From: Triatoma infestans
Lineage: Eukaryota > Arthropoda > Insecta > Hemiptera > Reduviidae
Assembly (NCBI GenBank): GCA_011037195.1
Contig: JAAEAF010009047.1
Location: forward strand, 1 to 64,000
DNA length: 64,000 nucleotides
Direction: 5' to 3'
The notes under the pieces are model-generated. The model was given only the letters and a program-made list of their open reading frames with translations, did no database searches and was not told where the DNA came from. A program made the position numbers and the translations under genes. This document shows positions 43,885 to 54,692 of this stretch, in pieces. Each line of letters opens with the position of its first letter. Position 1 is the first letter of the stretch.

Positions 43885-44995
43885 AATCTAAATGTTTATA
43901 CGGGGGCCTGAGGGTTGGGGACTGGTCATCTCCACCCTTACCTGGCTCCCTTATCTGGCACCTCCCTAGAAATGCTATGTTTAAGAAATACAGCTTCATT
44001 AAAAATTTCTCTCTGAAGCCGTACACCCAAAGTGGGTAGAGCGAAAGATCCGCTCTGTTTGGCATTAAGGAATATGCCAGCAAATGGTATATTGATGAGT
44101 CTAAGACCTCGAGAGGACTGGAGCGTGGGTGGTTGGTCCAAGGATCAAGCATTCAGAATCCATGGGTAAGTTTCCCAGCATCTTCCACGAGGAGATATAT
44201 GCTATTGGAAGATGCGTTCAATTTAATCTCGATAGGGGATATAGGAATCAGGAGTTTGTAATCCTTTCCGATAGCCACGCAACCATTAGAGCATTGAGTG
44301 CTTCATTATCAGCTCTAAAAGGGTCTGAGAATGCTAAGGTGAACTTTAATAACCTAAGCAGGAGGGATAAAGTTACCCTTTGATGGGTGCCAGGACATAT
44401 TGGCATTGGCCAGGGGGAGATGGCCGACGCCTTGGCGAAGATAGGCACTGCGACCACGCAACCTTTTTGTGGACTTAGAAAGGAGGAGGAGGCAAAGAGA
44501 TCACAACTCTGAAACTCCCTCCCCGATTTGCGGCAGTCCCAGATCTGTTTGGATAATTATAACCAACGGAGATCGAAGGCCTACATCGGCTTGAGTAAGA
44601 ACAAGCTCTGCGTTCTTATGGGTTTCCTTCTGGGGCATTGCCGAGTTAGAGGAACCTGATGACGCGGGTTTGGAAAGTGGCAGTTCATGCAGACACTTTG
44701 GGGAATTGGAGGATACTCCATTACATCTCCAAACAGACCGCGAGGCTGCCATTCAGAGAAGATTCAAGACCCTGGGTAGCTACCAGGTGGAGGAAGGGGA
44801 TATAACATCTCTAGAGCCCGTCAGGTTACTAGGATTCCTCAGAGATCTTAACCTGATGGAGGTTCTGTAAGAACGGATGTTCATTTGGGACATCTGCTCG
44901 GGTGAAGTGGGCAAATAGCCTGCGGTACCCAGGGGGCACAGCGCAATAGATCGAAAGGTCGCAGTGCATTGGCCCCCACCCTTCAAAAGAAAAAA
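43885..44995 (+). mobile_element. LINE-A 3' fragment: RNase H relic and 3' UTR
   Basis: Readable text in order: WYIDESKT (first Asp), HEEIYAIGRCVQ (Glu), FVILSDSHATIRALSAS (third acidic residue), VPGHIGIGQGEMADALAKIG (last Asp) and QPFCGLRKEEE, then a damaged knuckle (SSCRHFGELEDTPLHLQTD) and the terminal RLLGFLRDLNLMEVL stop. The 3' UTR (GGACATCTGCTCGGG...GGTCGCAGTGCATTGG) ends in an A-rich tail. TGA replaces the Trp of WVPGH, and other stops and frameshifts are present. The 3' UTR identifies the pieces at 383-500 and 52109-52410 as the same family. Confidence 0.82.
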
Positions 44996-45240
44996 AAAAT
45001 TGTTTATAAGTTAAACTATATGCCGAATTTCTTGCTTTGGATAGGGCTGATGCTATACTGTTAACCCTTATATTTTCCCAGACTTGAATAAAGAAATCAT
45101 TCTATTTACCAAAATTATTTTGATTAAAATCAAATACTAATCTGAATTCATTTTTTAAATATTATTTAATATTCTTTTCTCTGCTTTAAACCAGTAGATG
45201 TTTCTTTTTAAAATTTCATTTGATTCAAATTTAATAAAAC

Positions 45241-45520
45241 ATTGGTATGAAACACTCATATGACTTTCTCACGCGCGGGGCGCGCGCGTGTGTGGGTGTG
45301 AACAAAATGTCCCAAAAAAAAAAAAAAAATCGCAAGAAACTCAACTTTGGTATTTCGTTTAGGTATTATTACCCGCATTTGACGCAGAGAGTTTTTCAAC
45401 AAAATCCATCCATAAGAAAGTGTAACTTCACTGAAATAATTTTTACACACATAACTACACACTTTTATTTGGGAAGGGTTGGGGCTGCCAAGTGGGGTGT
45501 AAGTCACAAAAATTGAAACA
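45241..45520 (+). mobile_element. Chimeric X-related element with inverted body
   Basis: It begins with a plus-oriented X terminus (TTGGTATGAAACACTCATAT, GACTTTCTC). It then passes through a GC-rich alternating tract (CGCGCGGGGCGCGCGCG) into sequence resembling the minus-oriented X body (GTGTGTGGGTGTGAAC, then TCGCAAGAAACTCAAC, TTCGTTTAGGTATTA). Head and body have opposite orientation, unlike all other copies. Confidence 0.5.
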
Positions 45521-45643
45521 TGAATTCATATCACTTATTACGTTACTAGACATGCTGTCGTGGGACCTAGTTCAATAGTTCGTTTACAGATAGGGCTAAA
45601 TGCAATTTATCCAGAACGAAACTGTTAAGCGCCTTGATTTTCA

Positions 45644-46540
45644 ATTTTTACTTTCTCTTACTCCTAGTAAGAGGAAGTATTGTAATCGTGTCAAATTTCG
45701 ATATCGAGTTTTCACCGGAAATATCCGTTTTTGAGGTCCCCTGAGTCCAAAAAAGTGGTTTTTAGCAAATGCTGTGTGTCTGTGTCTGTGTCTGTGTGTG
45801 TATGTATATATGTGAACAGCATAGCTCAAAAACGAAAAATCGTAGAAAGTTGAAATTTGATATTCCGTTTAAGGGTCATCATGGGATCTGACTGTACGTT
45901 ATTTGTCAAAATTCCTCAACCGGAAGTACCACTTTACTAGTTGGTTTTTTTTTTACTCTTTTGCAATTTTCTCAAAAACGGCTCCGACGATTTTCTTTAA
46001 ACTTAGTACATCAACCACACATACAAAGACCTACAACTTCTATTTGAAACATTTCTCCAGGAAAATGCATTTAAGGAAACTTTTGGGGGAGAGGGGTGGG
46101 GTTAGGTTTTCATCTAAAGTGCTATTTCAGTTTATTAGATAATTCTGTCATCTAAATAATGTTGATTAAAATTAAATATGTTGTTGAAATTCCGAGTTTG
46201 AAAAAAATCGGATAACCGGAAGTGCGTTTACTTTACCACTTTACTAAATGATTTTTTTTCACTTTTTCGCAATTTTCTCAAAAATGGCTCACACGATTTT
46301 CTTGAAACTTTTTATATAAACTAAACATGCAAAGATCTACAACTTTTATTTGAAACATTTCTCTGGGAAAATTTATTTAAGGGCACTTTGTGGGGAGTGG
46401 TGGGGTTATATTTTTCTCTAAAGTGCTAACACAGTTGATTATACAATTCTATCATCCAAACAAAATTAATTAGAAATAAATAAATGGCCAAAATTCCGAG
46501 TTTCAAGGAAATTAGTAAACCGGAAGTGCGCTTTTACTGG
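45644..46540 (-). mobile_element. Family X repeat lacking its usual 5' terminus
   Basis: It starts TTTTTACTTTCTCTTACTCC and has the intact stem-loop and both units, but after the last ACTTCCGG motif (CCGGAAGTGCGCTTTTACTG) it diverges into a different module. That module ends with the same X-type terminal hairpin (see 46618-46851). Confidence 0.85.
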
Positions 46541-46617
46541 TGTGGAATTTTTTCGGAAACGACTGTACGATTAATATTATTGAAAGGGTAAAGAAAATTT
46601 GTCATTTTTTATATATA

Positions 46618-46851
46618 TAATTATATTAACAGCAATAAAAGCGTGTATCAACAGCAGAAAGTCGTATGAGTGTTTTACACCAGAATTTTTCAAAATTTTA
46701 TTTACAGCAATAAAATTATTGCTTGTTAATAAATTAGCAATAATTATTGCTAATTAAAGTACATAATTATATTAACAGCAATAAAAGCGTGTATCAACAG
46801 CAGAAAGTCGTGTGAGTGGTTCCACACCAGATTTTTCAAAATTTTATTTAC
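46618..46851 (-). repeat. Two tandem copies of an alternative X terminus
   Basis: An ~88-bp segment (ATTATATTAACAGCAATAAA, GCGTGTATCAACAGCAG, AAAGTCGT.TGAGTG, CACACCAGA) occurs at 46618-46706 and 46765-46851. Only the last ~30 bp resemble the normal X end, so a foreign subterminal sequence is joined to the conserved terminal hairpin. Confidence 0.65.
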
Positions 46852-47159
46852 ATTTCAGGTAGGAATGTACATTATAGAATTCCATTAGCTGTAATAATTT
46901 AGTGAATAAATTGAAGTCTCTTAATTGAACTCAATTAAATCCTTGGTATAGATTTCTCATTAAAATGTCATTTAAAATAAATCAATACATTTCAGATTAA
47001 TGGAACAGGTTTGTATGTTATTGTCCCAATATATAGTTTCACTCTAATAATTATACTATACAGAACACAACACACACAAACACACAGTTATAAAAGTAAA
47101 AAAAAAAAATAAACCGCAACAGCCCATGAGAGGTCAAGGCTTGTAAGACGGCGATTTTT

Positions 47160-47360
47160 ATTGGGTGTTGTATGGTAAAGCAAGCCGCGGTTTCCTCACC
47201 AGTTAGTTCTGACATTCGCTACCTAGATTCGCTACCTAATTTTTAGCTCCCCATTTTTTTCTCACGATGCTGTGTCAACATCGTCTTTGGCCTCACGGGA
47301 ATCAAACCCTGAATTCTCGCACCAAAGATGAGTGCACTAGCTACTAGACCCAACACGTAA
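47160..47360 (-). mobile_element. tRNA-headed SINE-like element (third type)
   Basis: The minus strand reads GTCTAGTAGCTAGTGCACTC, then GGGTTTGATTCCCGTGAGGC, which are A- and B-box-like at tRNA distance, then a TGACACAGCATCGTGAG body. No clear duplication is visible. Confidence 0.5.
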
Positions 47361-47367
47361 GGTCTAT

Positions 47368-47596
47368 AAAAATAAAGTAATGCCAATTTTGTTTCTGGCT
47401 AGCTTTACTGTCTAAACTACCGTTCAGATGTCTTGGACGGAGGCGGACAGCAATCATACTTTACTATAAATAACTCATTTTTAACAGAACAAATAAAATT
47501 CAAGGTCAAGATCCAAGGGGAATCGAACCCAATACACCGCAATACACCTAAGCTTTGCGGTGCACGCCTTTAACCACACCACCTATCTTGGCGCCT
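47368..47596 (-). mobile_element. tRNA-headed SINE sharing the 3' half of the 14838 family
   Basis: The minus-strand head reads GTGGTGTGGTTAAAGGCGTG with GGGTTCGATTCCCC as B box. The body has TATAGTAAAGTATG, GTCCGCCTCCGTCCAAGAC and an end of ATTGGCATTACTTTAT. The 3' half parallels the SINE at 14838-15052, while the head differs, as if one tail had been joined to different tRNA-like heads. Confidence 0.7.
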
Positions 47597-47734
47597 AACA
47601 TACTTTTTACTTAAAATAAAAACATATATATGCTGATAATTATAATATAATATATGATATATGATATAACTTATAATATATGATTATAATAAACGTATAT
47701 ACGTGTATATATATATTTATATGCTTCCTCCCTA

Positions 47735-48600
47735 GAAATGGTGGGAATGGTGGGACTTTCAGAGCAGTTGCGGATCTGCTACCTCTGACTACTTGTTGGC
47801 CGGCGCCGGAGTTCCTCAGGGTAGTGTACTTGGCCCGCTTTTATATACTATACTGTATTCACTTCAGATCTACCAACCTGTACAAACACTCTTCTTTGCA
47901 CTTACGCTGATGACACCGCCATCCTTGCATCCAGCTCTGACCCATAACTGCCTCCATTCTTTTACAGAATCATTTAAATAAAATAGAATCCTGGGCCAAT
48001 AAATGGCGGATTAAACTCAGCCCACGAAAATCTCAACAAATCACCTTTACTCTGCCTCCTGCCCTTCAGCAACCTTCAACTCAATACCACTCTCTCCTAC
48101 AAATTTAGTTCACTACCATGGGATGTACATCGACAAAAGACTAACATGGAATCCACATACAAAACTAAAAAGACTAGAACTTAACAAACGATCGAAACTA
48201 CCTCTCGAGCAAAAACGACTAATATACAACTGTATACTCAAACCGATGGACTTATGGTCTTGAACTGTGGGGTTCAACTAAGCGCACAAATTCCCAGAAA
48301 ATTCAATCTTTTCAGTCAAAAATACTCTGTCAGATAACAGATGCTCCGTTCTATGTCTCTAATTCCACCCCATATGTATCTGAAGCTGTCAAAATTAAAT
48401 ATAAAAAATTCTATGACCCTCTTGTCCTCAACTTGTAATCCTCTTGTACTAAATCTTGCCTCCACAACTATACCAGATAATCCACTCCTGTCGACTGAGC
48501 CGTGTTGGCCCCGTGATCACCTCCAGCAAAGGAAGTAACTCTTGCGAGAGTGTCACCGCTGGGTAGCTTCTCTCCTCCAGCTGATCACGTTATTCATCAT
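47735..48600 (+). mobile_element. Jockey-like LINE-F: RT catalytic region to C-terminus, decayed
   Basis: Across frameshifts the RT domain reads GAGVPQGSVLGPLLYTI (motif B'), TYADDTAILASSSDP (catalytic YADD), KWRIKLSPRKSQQITFTLP, YIDKRLTWNPHTK and NAPFYVSN-type text (DAPFYVSNSTPYVSEAVKIK), then IPDNPLLSTEPCWPRDHLQQ and stop. Motif order and C-terminus match the Jockey clade and the copy at 40787-41205. RT copies the element RNA at the target nick. At least four frame changes and stops rule out function. 5'-truncated upstream of motif B'. Confidence 0.85.
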
Positions 48601-50070
48601 CACATATCATCCTTCTACTCACTTATTATATTTATTTATATAGATTGTGAATTCCAAATAAAAAAAAAATCATAGGATCTCAAACTTAATATTTGGTTTA
48701 GGGTATCCTTATCTTATCTGAAAAATATGATTCCATCAACCGGAAGTTGCAGAAAGAATATCTATCACATTTATTTGTAACATTTTTCAGGAAAAAAATT
48801 ACTTTTAAGGGATTCTGAGGAAATTTATTATATATTATAACAACATATTATTTTAATTGCTATTTGGATTTTTGTTCAGTATTATTGGCACCGTCTACTG
48901 GATTAAAATGTAAATACATTCAAGTGACTATCTGTTCTGTGGGTGCTAATCAACTGTACCGCTACTTATTTTTTAATCAGAGGGCTACTATTTTGCCAGT
49001 CCAATGGGCCGGTTTAACAGCATTTTTGCAATTTTGATTAAAAAAAGATAAATGTCTTTGTGCAAAATATTCACAAATCCTTTCTCATCTTTATTCTCAA
49101 TTTTATTCATTCTCTCTTTTCTATTTCACTTCAATTTTTTTTTTAACTTGATTTAATTTTTTAGTTGATTTTTTTTTATTTTTGCCCATCTCTACCGTTG
49201 TCAATTCTCTTATATCAGAAGTTTAAATTTAATCTTAATTCAAACCTGAGCTCTAACTTATATTTCCGGTGAAATATCAATATTAAAAATATTTGCGTGA
49301 TAGCAATATTTCCACTTAAAGCGTAAAAAAAAATTACACTGTCATCATTCTGTTCATTATTATGGCGATATTATAATTATGAATTATTCTCGAAAGTAAT
49401 AATGGTGCAAAATTATGATGCAAAGTATTCTAATTAGCATTAAAAAAAAAAAAAGAAAAAAAAAATATAGAATGAAATTATTGCGACTAAAGTCCAAGAG
49501 TGTTGTAAAATGTCCAAGTGTTTTTATAGTATGGCGGGTGGACAGCCGGCCAGTTTATATATAAATTAACCTTTGTGTTGTAATGTTGTTTTTATCTGAT
49601 ATATGGATCACAAAGGTAGGGCAAAGACCTATATAAAATTAGTTGGACTCTTGCCATTTTAACACATTATAATGACCAAACATATAACAGAAATGATTCA
49701 ACACTAAATATACTAAATTTGTCCACAAAGTTATATTTTATAAAATATGACAAACGTTTTGTTATCATCACTTGTCCTAAATTAATGAGTTATTTAAAAT
49801 TGTCAGAATAAAACGACACTTTCGATTCCCAGTATCTCCTGGACTTCATTTTCTTGGAATAATTTTCAAACAAAAGTGATAGGCCTTTATATGTTTAGTT
49901 AGTATCCCAAATTTAAAGAAATTCGGTCATGTTTTTATGAAGAAAATCTTAAAAAACTAAAAAAAAAAAAACATCATTAAAGTTACACTTTATTTTTCAA
50001 ATAAGTTTATATTATGTATAACCAATTTAAAGAAATCTTTAAGTTTAAAGTCAAGATAAAATCCAAATAA
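48601..50070. other. AT-rich spacer with faint X relics
   Basis: Possible old X pieces are near 48660-48770 (TCAACCGGAAGTTG), 49258-49335 (TATATTTCCGGTGAAATATC) and 49800-50000. No gene recognised. Confidence 0.35.
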
Positions 50071-50275
50071 AAGTAAAGTAATGACTCTTTTTTCAGGCGG
50101 ACTTAACGTCCAACCACCAAATTAAGTGTCATGGACGGGGACGCGGAAGCACCTGCTTTACTATTAAAATTAAATTTTGTTAAACGAAATAAAATTTAGC
50201 AGTTATATACGGGAACTCGAACTGGGCGACTCCCATTTACAAGTCCATACACATAACCACTACACCAAGGAGGCT
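50071..50275 (-). mobile_element. tRNA-headed SINE, second copy of the 14838 family
   Basis: The reverse complement has the A box (TTGGTGTAGTGGTTATG), GGACTTGTAAATGGGAG, B box (AGTTCGAGTTCC), the CCGTCCATGACACTTAATT and GGTGGTTGGACGTTAAGTCC blocks and a (TTTAC) tail. Around 80% similar by eye to 14838-15052. Confidence 0.82.
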
Positions 50276-50334
50276 TCTGTTGCAATAAATTCACAAACAA
50301 TCAAATTTTATTCGAAATTTATATGCCAAAAAAA

Positions 50335-51892
50335 TGTATGAGCCTGACAAAATGATTGGATGCTGTTTGTAGATTTTCGGACAGCTTATGAGTGTGCGGG
50401 AAAAGAACTATATTCAGGAAAGGCTGTAATAGATATCAGCTGAGTTGATTAGACTAGTGAAATGTTCTTTGACAGGAACAATTATCAAACTTAAATGTCC
50501 TCAGGGTATTTCAGACTCATTTCAAATAAAGACTTATTTGAGAAAAGGAGATCGATTAGCTCTCCTTCCTTTTCAATGTAGCTCTTCAGGCAATCATAAG
50601 TAGAGTGGAACTGGATTAAGATGGTACTAACTTTATTAAAATACCCCAAACTTCCCTCGCACGCAGATAATTAAACATAAGGGAGGTATTCAAAGCTGGA
50701 AGGTGAAAAAAGAGACTGAGCTTCCTTGATAATGAAGCCAAAACCAAGATCCTTGTCTTATGGAAGAAAGTTTCCAATTCATCGTCAGCAGCTATATGTG
50801 ATTGTTGACCGCTTAGAGGCAGTGAGCAGCTTGCAATACCTCGGCTCTATAGTTAATGAAACATTGGAGGAGGGTGAAGCTATGATCCAAAAATGTCGGT
50901 ACTGCGCCAAAGTGAGGATCAATAAAACCCTAGAGAGATTAGATTAGATTAGTTTGGGGAGGGCCACGCCTCATTCCACTGCGACCTACATTAAGAGGTC
51001 TATTGTGGATCCCCTGGGTTTATAGCTCATCCTTCAGCTTCGCCCTCTTAAACAATCTGGCCTAGCAAAGCTGAAAATGGCTCCGCCATGAAGCTCGTGG
51101 CTTCGGGATTACTAGTCCCCAGTTGAAGAAACCTTGTTCTTGCCATTCCGGCACACTCACAAAGGTTGTGCACCGGGGTTTTCTCCTCGGTAATAAAACC
51201 CTAATTAGACCAATGATCATATACGTGTCAGAAATATGAACGCTCAAAAGTTCATCAGCAAATCTGCTTGACAGATTTGAGCAAAAATTATTGAGGTGTA
51301 TAAATGGAGGTGAAAAATAGGGAATTATACAAACTTAAGGTATATCTAAATTTATCTTAGCAGGTAAATAGTAGAGCGAATGAAATGGTTCGGGCACTTC
51401 TTGAGAATGGAGACTGCAAGACTGCAACGAAGAATTATGAGGAGTCACCAGATAATATGAGAGCCATGAGCGCGTCCTAAGAAAAGATGGAGGGACAGCG
51501 TGCTAAGAGATCTGAAAGATTTAAAAGATAGCCTGACGCACCTCATAACAGATAGTGGGATGGCTGGCGATTTGCCGAAATGGGGATCCAGCTTAGCGGT
51601 ACCGCTTCAATCCAAGATACTCTTCTGATGACTGCCTGGAGAGCTACATTAAAAAGGAGGGACTCTGGGTGGAGGGGAGGGCTAATGGATCTCTATGTGT
51701 CAAACTAGTCCTTATTAGAAACAAGTTAAAAATTGGAAACCCTGAGGACATTTAACTTTGCTAATAGTTGGATTCATGAAACATTACACCAAGCTAATTA
51801 GCTTTAGCTGAGATCCTCATTTTGGCCATCGCTGAATTGGATTGAAGGCATTGGCAGCTATATGCGCCCGGTTGCGCCAATAAAAGAAGAAG
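50335..51892 (+). mobile_element. RTE-like LINE copy, RT to C-terminus, decayed and interrupted
   Basis: The plus strand gives VDFRTAYE (RT motif A), then ISAELIRLVKCSLTGTIIKL, CPQGISDSFQIKTYLRKGDR (motif B' region, GxRQGD-like), then AVSSLQYLGSIVNETLEEGE, KTLIRPMIIYVSE, DRFEQKLLR, then MKWFGHFLRMETARLQRR and RPKKRWRDSVLRDLKDLK. The last part is the same C-terminal tail found intact at 11216-11491. The YADD segment is not recognisable. A 259-bp LINE-B piece lies inside at 50933-51191. The copy ends near a GAAGAAG tail at about 51885. Not functional. Confidence 0.75.
50933..51191 (-). mobile_element. LINE-B 3' fragment nested in the RTE-like LINE
   Basis: 259 bp with a 12-bp target duplication AATAAAACCCTA (50921-50932, 51192-51203). 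The minus strand carries EEKTPVHNLCECAGMARTRF and QLGTSNPEA, then the 3' UTR and (CTAAT)n tail next to the duplication. It is strongly 5'-truncated, as is typical for target-primed insertion. Confidence 0.9.
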
Positions 51893-52108
51893 TAACAGTA
51901 GTGAAAATATTTCCTTAGCCTCCAGTATCGCATTTCACGACCACCTGAGGACGATCTTACTACATATTTAACAACAAAAATTGTTATTACCACAATTAAA
52001 CAACACTTTAGAAAATTGGAAGCCTGTTTATATCCTTCTACGGCCGCAAGGTTATCAGTTTGAGGGAACAAAGCTCTGCCTAAATTTTCTTTTTCAGGAT
52101 CTCTGTTT

Positions 52109-52410
52109 TTTTTTTGTTTTTTTTTTTAGCGGGGGGGCCAACGCACTGCGACCTTGATCCGGTCTATTGTACTATGCCCCCTGGATGCCGCAGGCCTGCC
52201 CACAGCACCCCAACGGATGTCCAATTGAACATCCGTTCTATAGCACCTCCATCAGCCTGAGATCCCTAAGGAACCCAGTATTCTGACGGGCTCTAGAGAG
52301 GGTATGTCCCCTCCTCCACCTGGTAGCTGCCAGGTTCCTGAACCTTCTCTGAGTGGCAGCCTCACAAGACTGTTAGGAGATGTCGTGGAGTTTCCTCCAA
52401 CTCCCCACAG
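52109..52410 (-). mobile_element. LINE-A 3' fragment with poly(A) and 13-bp duplication
   Basis: It is flanked by AGGATCTCTGTTT at 52096-52108 and 52411-52423. The minus strand reads SCEAATQRRFRNLAATRWRR, then LRDLRLMEVL stop, then the LINE-A 3' UTR and poly(A) (T-run 52109-52128 on plus). At 302 bp it is a short, cleanly delimited insertion. Confidence 0.9.
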
Positions 52411-52423
52411 AGGATCTCTGTTT

Positions 52424-52847
52424 AAAAAAGAGACTAAGGTGAGATCTACAACCATTGTTACAGCAGTCTATATTACACAAACTTACTAGTGACTCTCGCA
52501 TTTTAACATTCTCTCTGGTAGGTTGCTAATTCCTAATTATTCATTTACTCTATCTTTAAAATAATCTCTTTGTGCAAATTTTATAATTTTAATATTTAAT
52601 TATAGTGTTGTAACAAAGTAGTGTCTTTGTTATAATATTTTTTCTTCTTACTTTCTGCTTCTGACCCACCTATTAACTCTCACTATGGTAGAGAAGAGAA
52701 GAAATCAATAATAAAAGAATTATCCATGACCAAAAAAATTACAGTTAATTAAAAAAGTTAATTTTATACTATCAAAGAGTTCCATGGGAATAAGTGTGCC
52801 CGCAGGGCCAGGGTTGGCCCCTCCCTATTTTAATGAAGTTTAAAAGT
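52424..52847. other. AT-rich spacer
   Basis: Nothing recognised. Confidence 0.5.
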
Positions 52848-53066
52848 AACTTCTGTGGTATCTAAAACGGAATACAAAGTTTCAGCTACCACCTGCGACT
52901 TTTAATTTTTGAGATATTTTGTTCACACACACACACACACACACAAAGATTATTGCTAAAAACATTTTTTCTTCTCAGAGTATCTCAAATCACATGTATT
53001 TCTGATGAAAACTCAATTTCTAAAGTTTAACAAGTATAATGGATGTGAGAATGAGAGAGAATTAGA

Positions 53067-54306
53067 TTTGATGGATGCAAGAAATTATATCTATTTTATT
53101 TAAAGAAAATTACGATATGAATAAAATGCGCAAGCTCGTTGGGAAAAAAGGATACACGCAGGTAGAAGAGTACAGTTATAGGAAAAGTTCATGAACCTTG
53201 TTAACATTGTCTACCCCATTCTTCTCACAGGGGAAGATTTGAGCGTACAATTAGAAGACATTCCTTCAAGACAGTCTGCATTCTGTTTTCAAAGAAAAAC
53301 AGTCTAAAACAGACATTCAAGCAGAACACTTGTTTTTCGCTCTCTTAGAATCAGTGGCAGTTTAAGTAATAACATAAGAGTTTATTCCATCTGTGATGTG
53401 ATAGCGATAGCAAGAAAAAAGAAGAGATAATTTTTAAATAAATCTAAAAATTACAACTAGTGGTTGAAAATTGGAAAAGGGTCCAGCCAGCTGCCACCTG
53501 CAGGTCATGAACCGCGGCAAACCCTTTTTGTATTTCTTTCAAAAAGGGTCAATATACAGTCAAGAGATAATACCTTACTGGCCTACCTGGCCCACCATCT
53601 GTTAACAAAGCGTCGCCACCCCGGCCAAATCAGCCCTTGTTAACTACTGACCTCCCCTAGGGTCAATATACCACAAGAGATGTCTTAGTGTTACACGTAC
53701 TTACACATCAGCGTCGATGTGTGAGTGATGCAAATATAACACGTCGCTCCACTGGAGGAGGGATTCAGTTCGACTCAGGCATCAAACGTCTACATCAGTT
53801 TTCAGATCAGAAGCACCATCTCACATCGCGAGCGCGTCCCTATTTAAGGTTCTAACACTTTACTAATTTCTTTAATATTTTATATTCATTTTATAATTCT
53901 TATAGCTATTTACAATTGTGCAACTTAGTTTTTCTATTTTATATCTCTTTAAATTATTTGTTAAAATATAGTACATTTTTATAAAACAGTAGTACGCATT
54001 TCAAATACCAACTCTCTAATCTCTTACCCTCTAATTAACAATCTCTTACTCTTACTCATCACTTCAACTTCCGGTATCAATAAAACGATACCAATACACA
54101 TCTAATTTCAGTAAATTAATAAACATATTGCTGTGTTATTGAATAGCATTTAAATATCTTTAAAGAATATATTTAATTTAATCTAACCAGTGCTTTCTTA
54201 ATTATTCTTATTACTTTTCTCTCTTAAAACTTACAAACACAAGCCCTTTACCAAACCGCGCGTGCTGCACAACACACATACAACATATCACACCAATAAT
54301 ATTTCA
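53067..54306 (+). mobile_element. LTR1 copy interrupted by LTR2
   Basis: Without the insert it is about 529 bp. It begins TTTGATGGATGC (TG changed to TT) and ends AATAATATTTCA. It is flanked by TAGA at 53063-53066 and 54307-54310. It matches the solo LTR at 30336-30755 along most of its length. Confidence 0.88.
53392..54098 (+). mobile_element. Solo LTR, family LTR2, innermost insertion
   Basis: 707 bp, TGTGATGTGATAG to ATACCAATACA, flanked by CATC at 53388-53391 and 54099-54102. It contains AATAAAACGATACC near the end as a possible polyadenylation signal. It resembles the LTR at 23056-23686 but is clearly diverged. It is the youngest layer of the nest. Confidence 0.88.
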
Positions 54307-54692
54307 TAGAGAAAATGGATTTTTTAGAGAAATAAACTAGATAATGTGATGAACACTGTATAATGAAAAGAACACACAGACTGCAAGGATTTCACAGTAA
54401 AATAGAAGTTAGGTAGCGAGAGAAATATAAAGAGACAGACTGACTGAGTGATGGGAAGGTAGTAGAAGGTTGCTGACTGGTTTTTTAACTATTCGTAAAC
54501 TCTTCTAAACTGTACTGTGTCGCTCTATTTATATGAATTGAACTGTCCCTTCTTAGACTGGCCTAGTTGGGGGAGGGGTAACTAACTCTTTTGATTCATT
54601 TTTGTGTTTCTCTTATGAATTTATAATGATTCCGATCCCGTTACGCCAAGCAAAGCAAGCAATACTTCCTCTTACTAGAAGTAAGAGAAAAT

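Larger units (their letters stand above)
53035..54646 (-). mobile_element. LTR4 copy interrupted by LTR1
   Basis: The 3' end on the minus strand (CTCACATCCATTATA, at 53035-53062) is separated by LTR1 from the rest at 54311-54646. That part carries CATATAAATAGAGCGACACA (TATA region), CAGTCAGTCTGTCTCTTTA and GTAACGGGATCGGAATCATT. CAAG precedes the left edge (53031-53034) and occurs twice after the right edge, a possible 4-bp duplication. Confidence 0.7.
52848..54692 (+). mobile_element. Family X 3' part split by a three-deep LTR nest
   Basis: The left piece (52848-53034) has GGTATCTAAAACGGAATACA, a (CA)n tract and CTGATGAAAACTCAATTTC. The right piece (about 54655-54692) is the terminal CAATACTTCCTCTTACTAGA and AGTAAGAGAAAATA. 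Everything between is nested LTR sequence. The two halves join in the normal X order. Confidence 0.8.
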
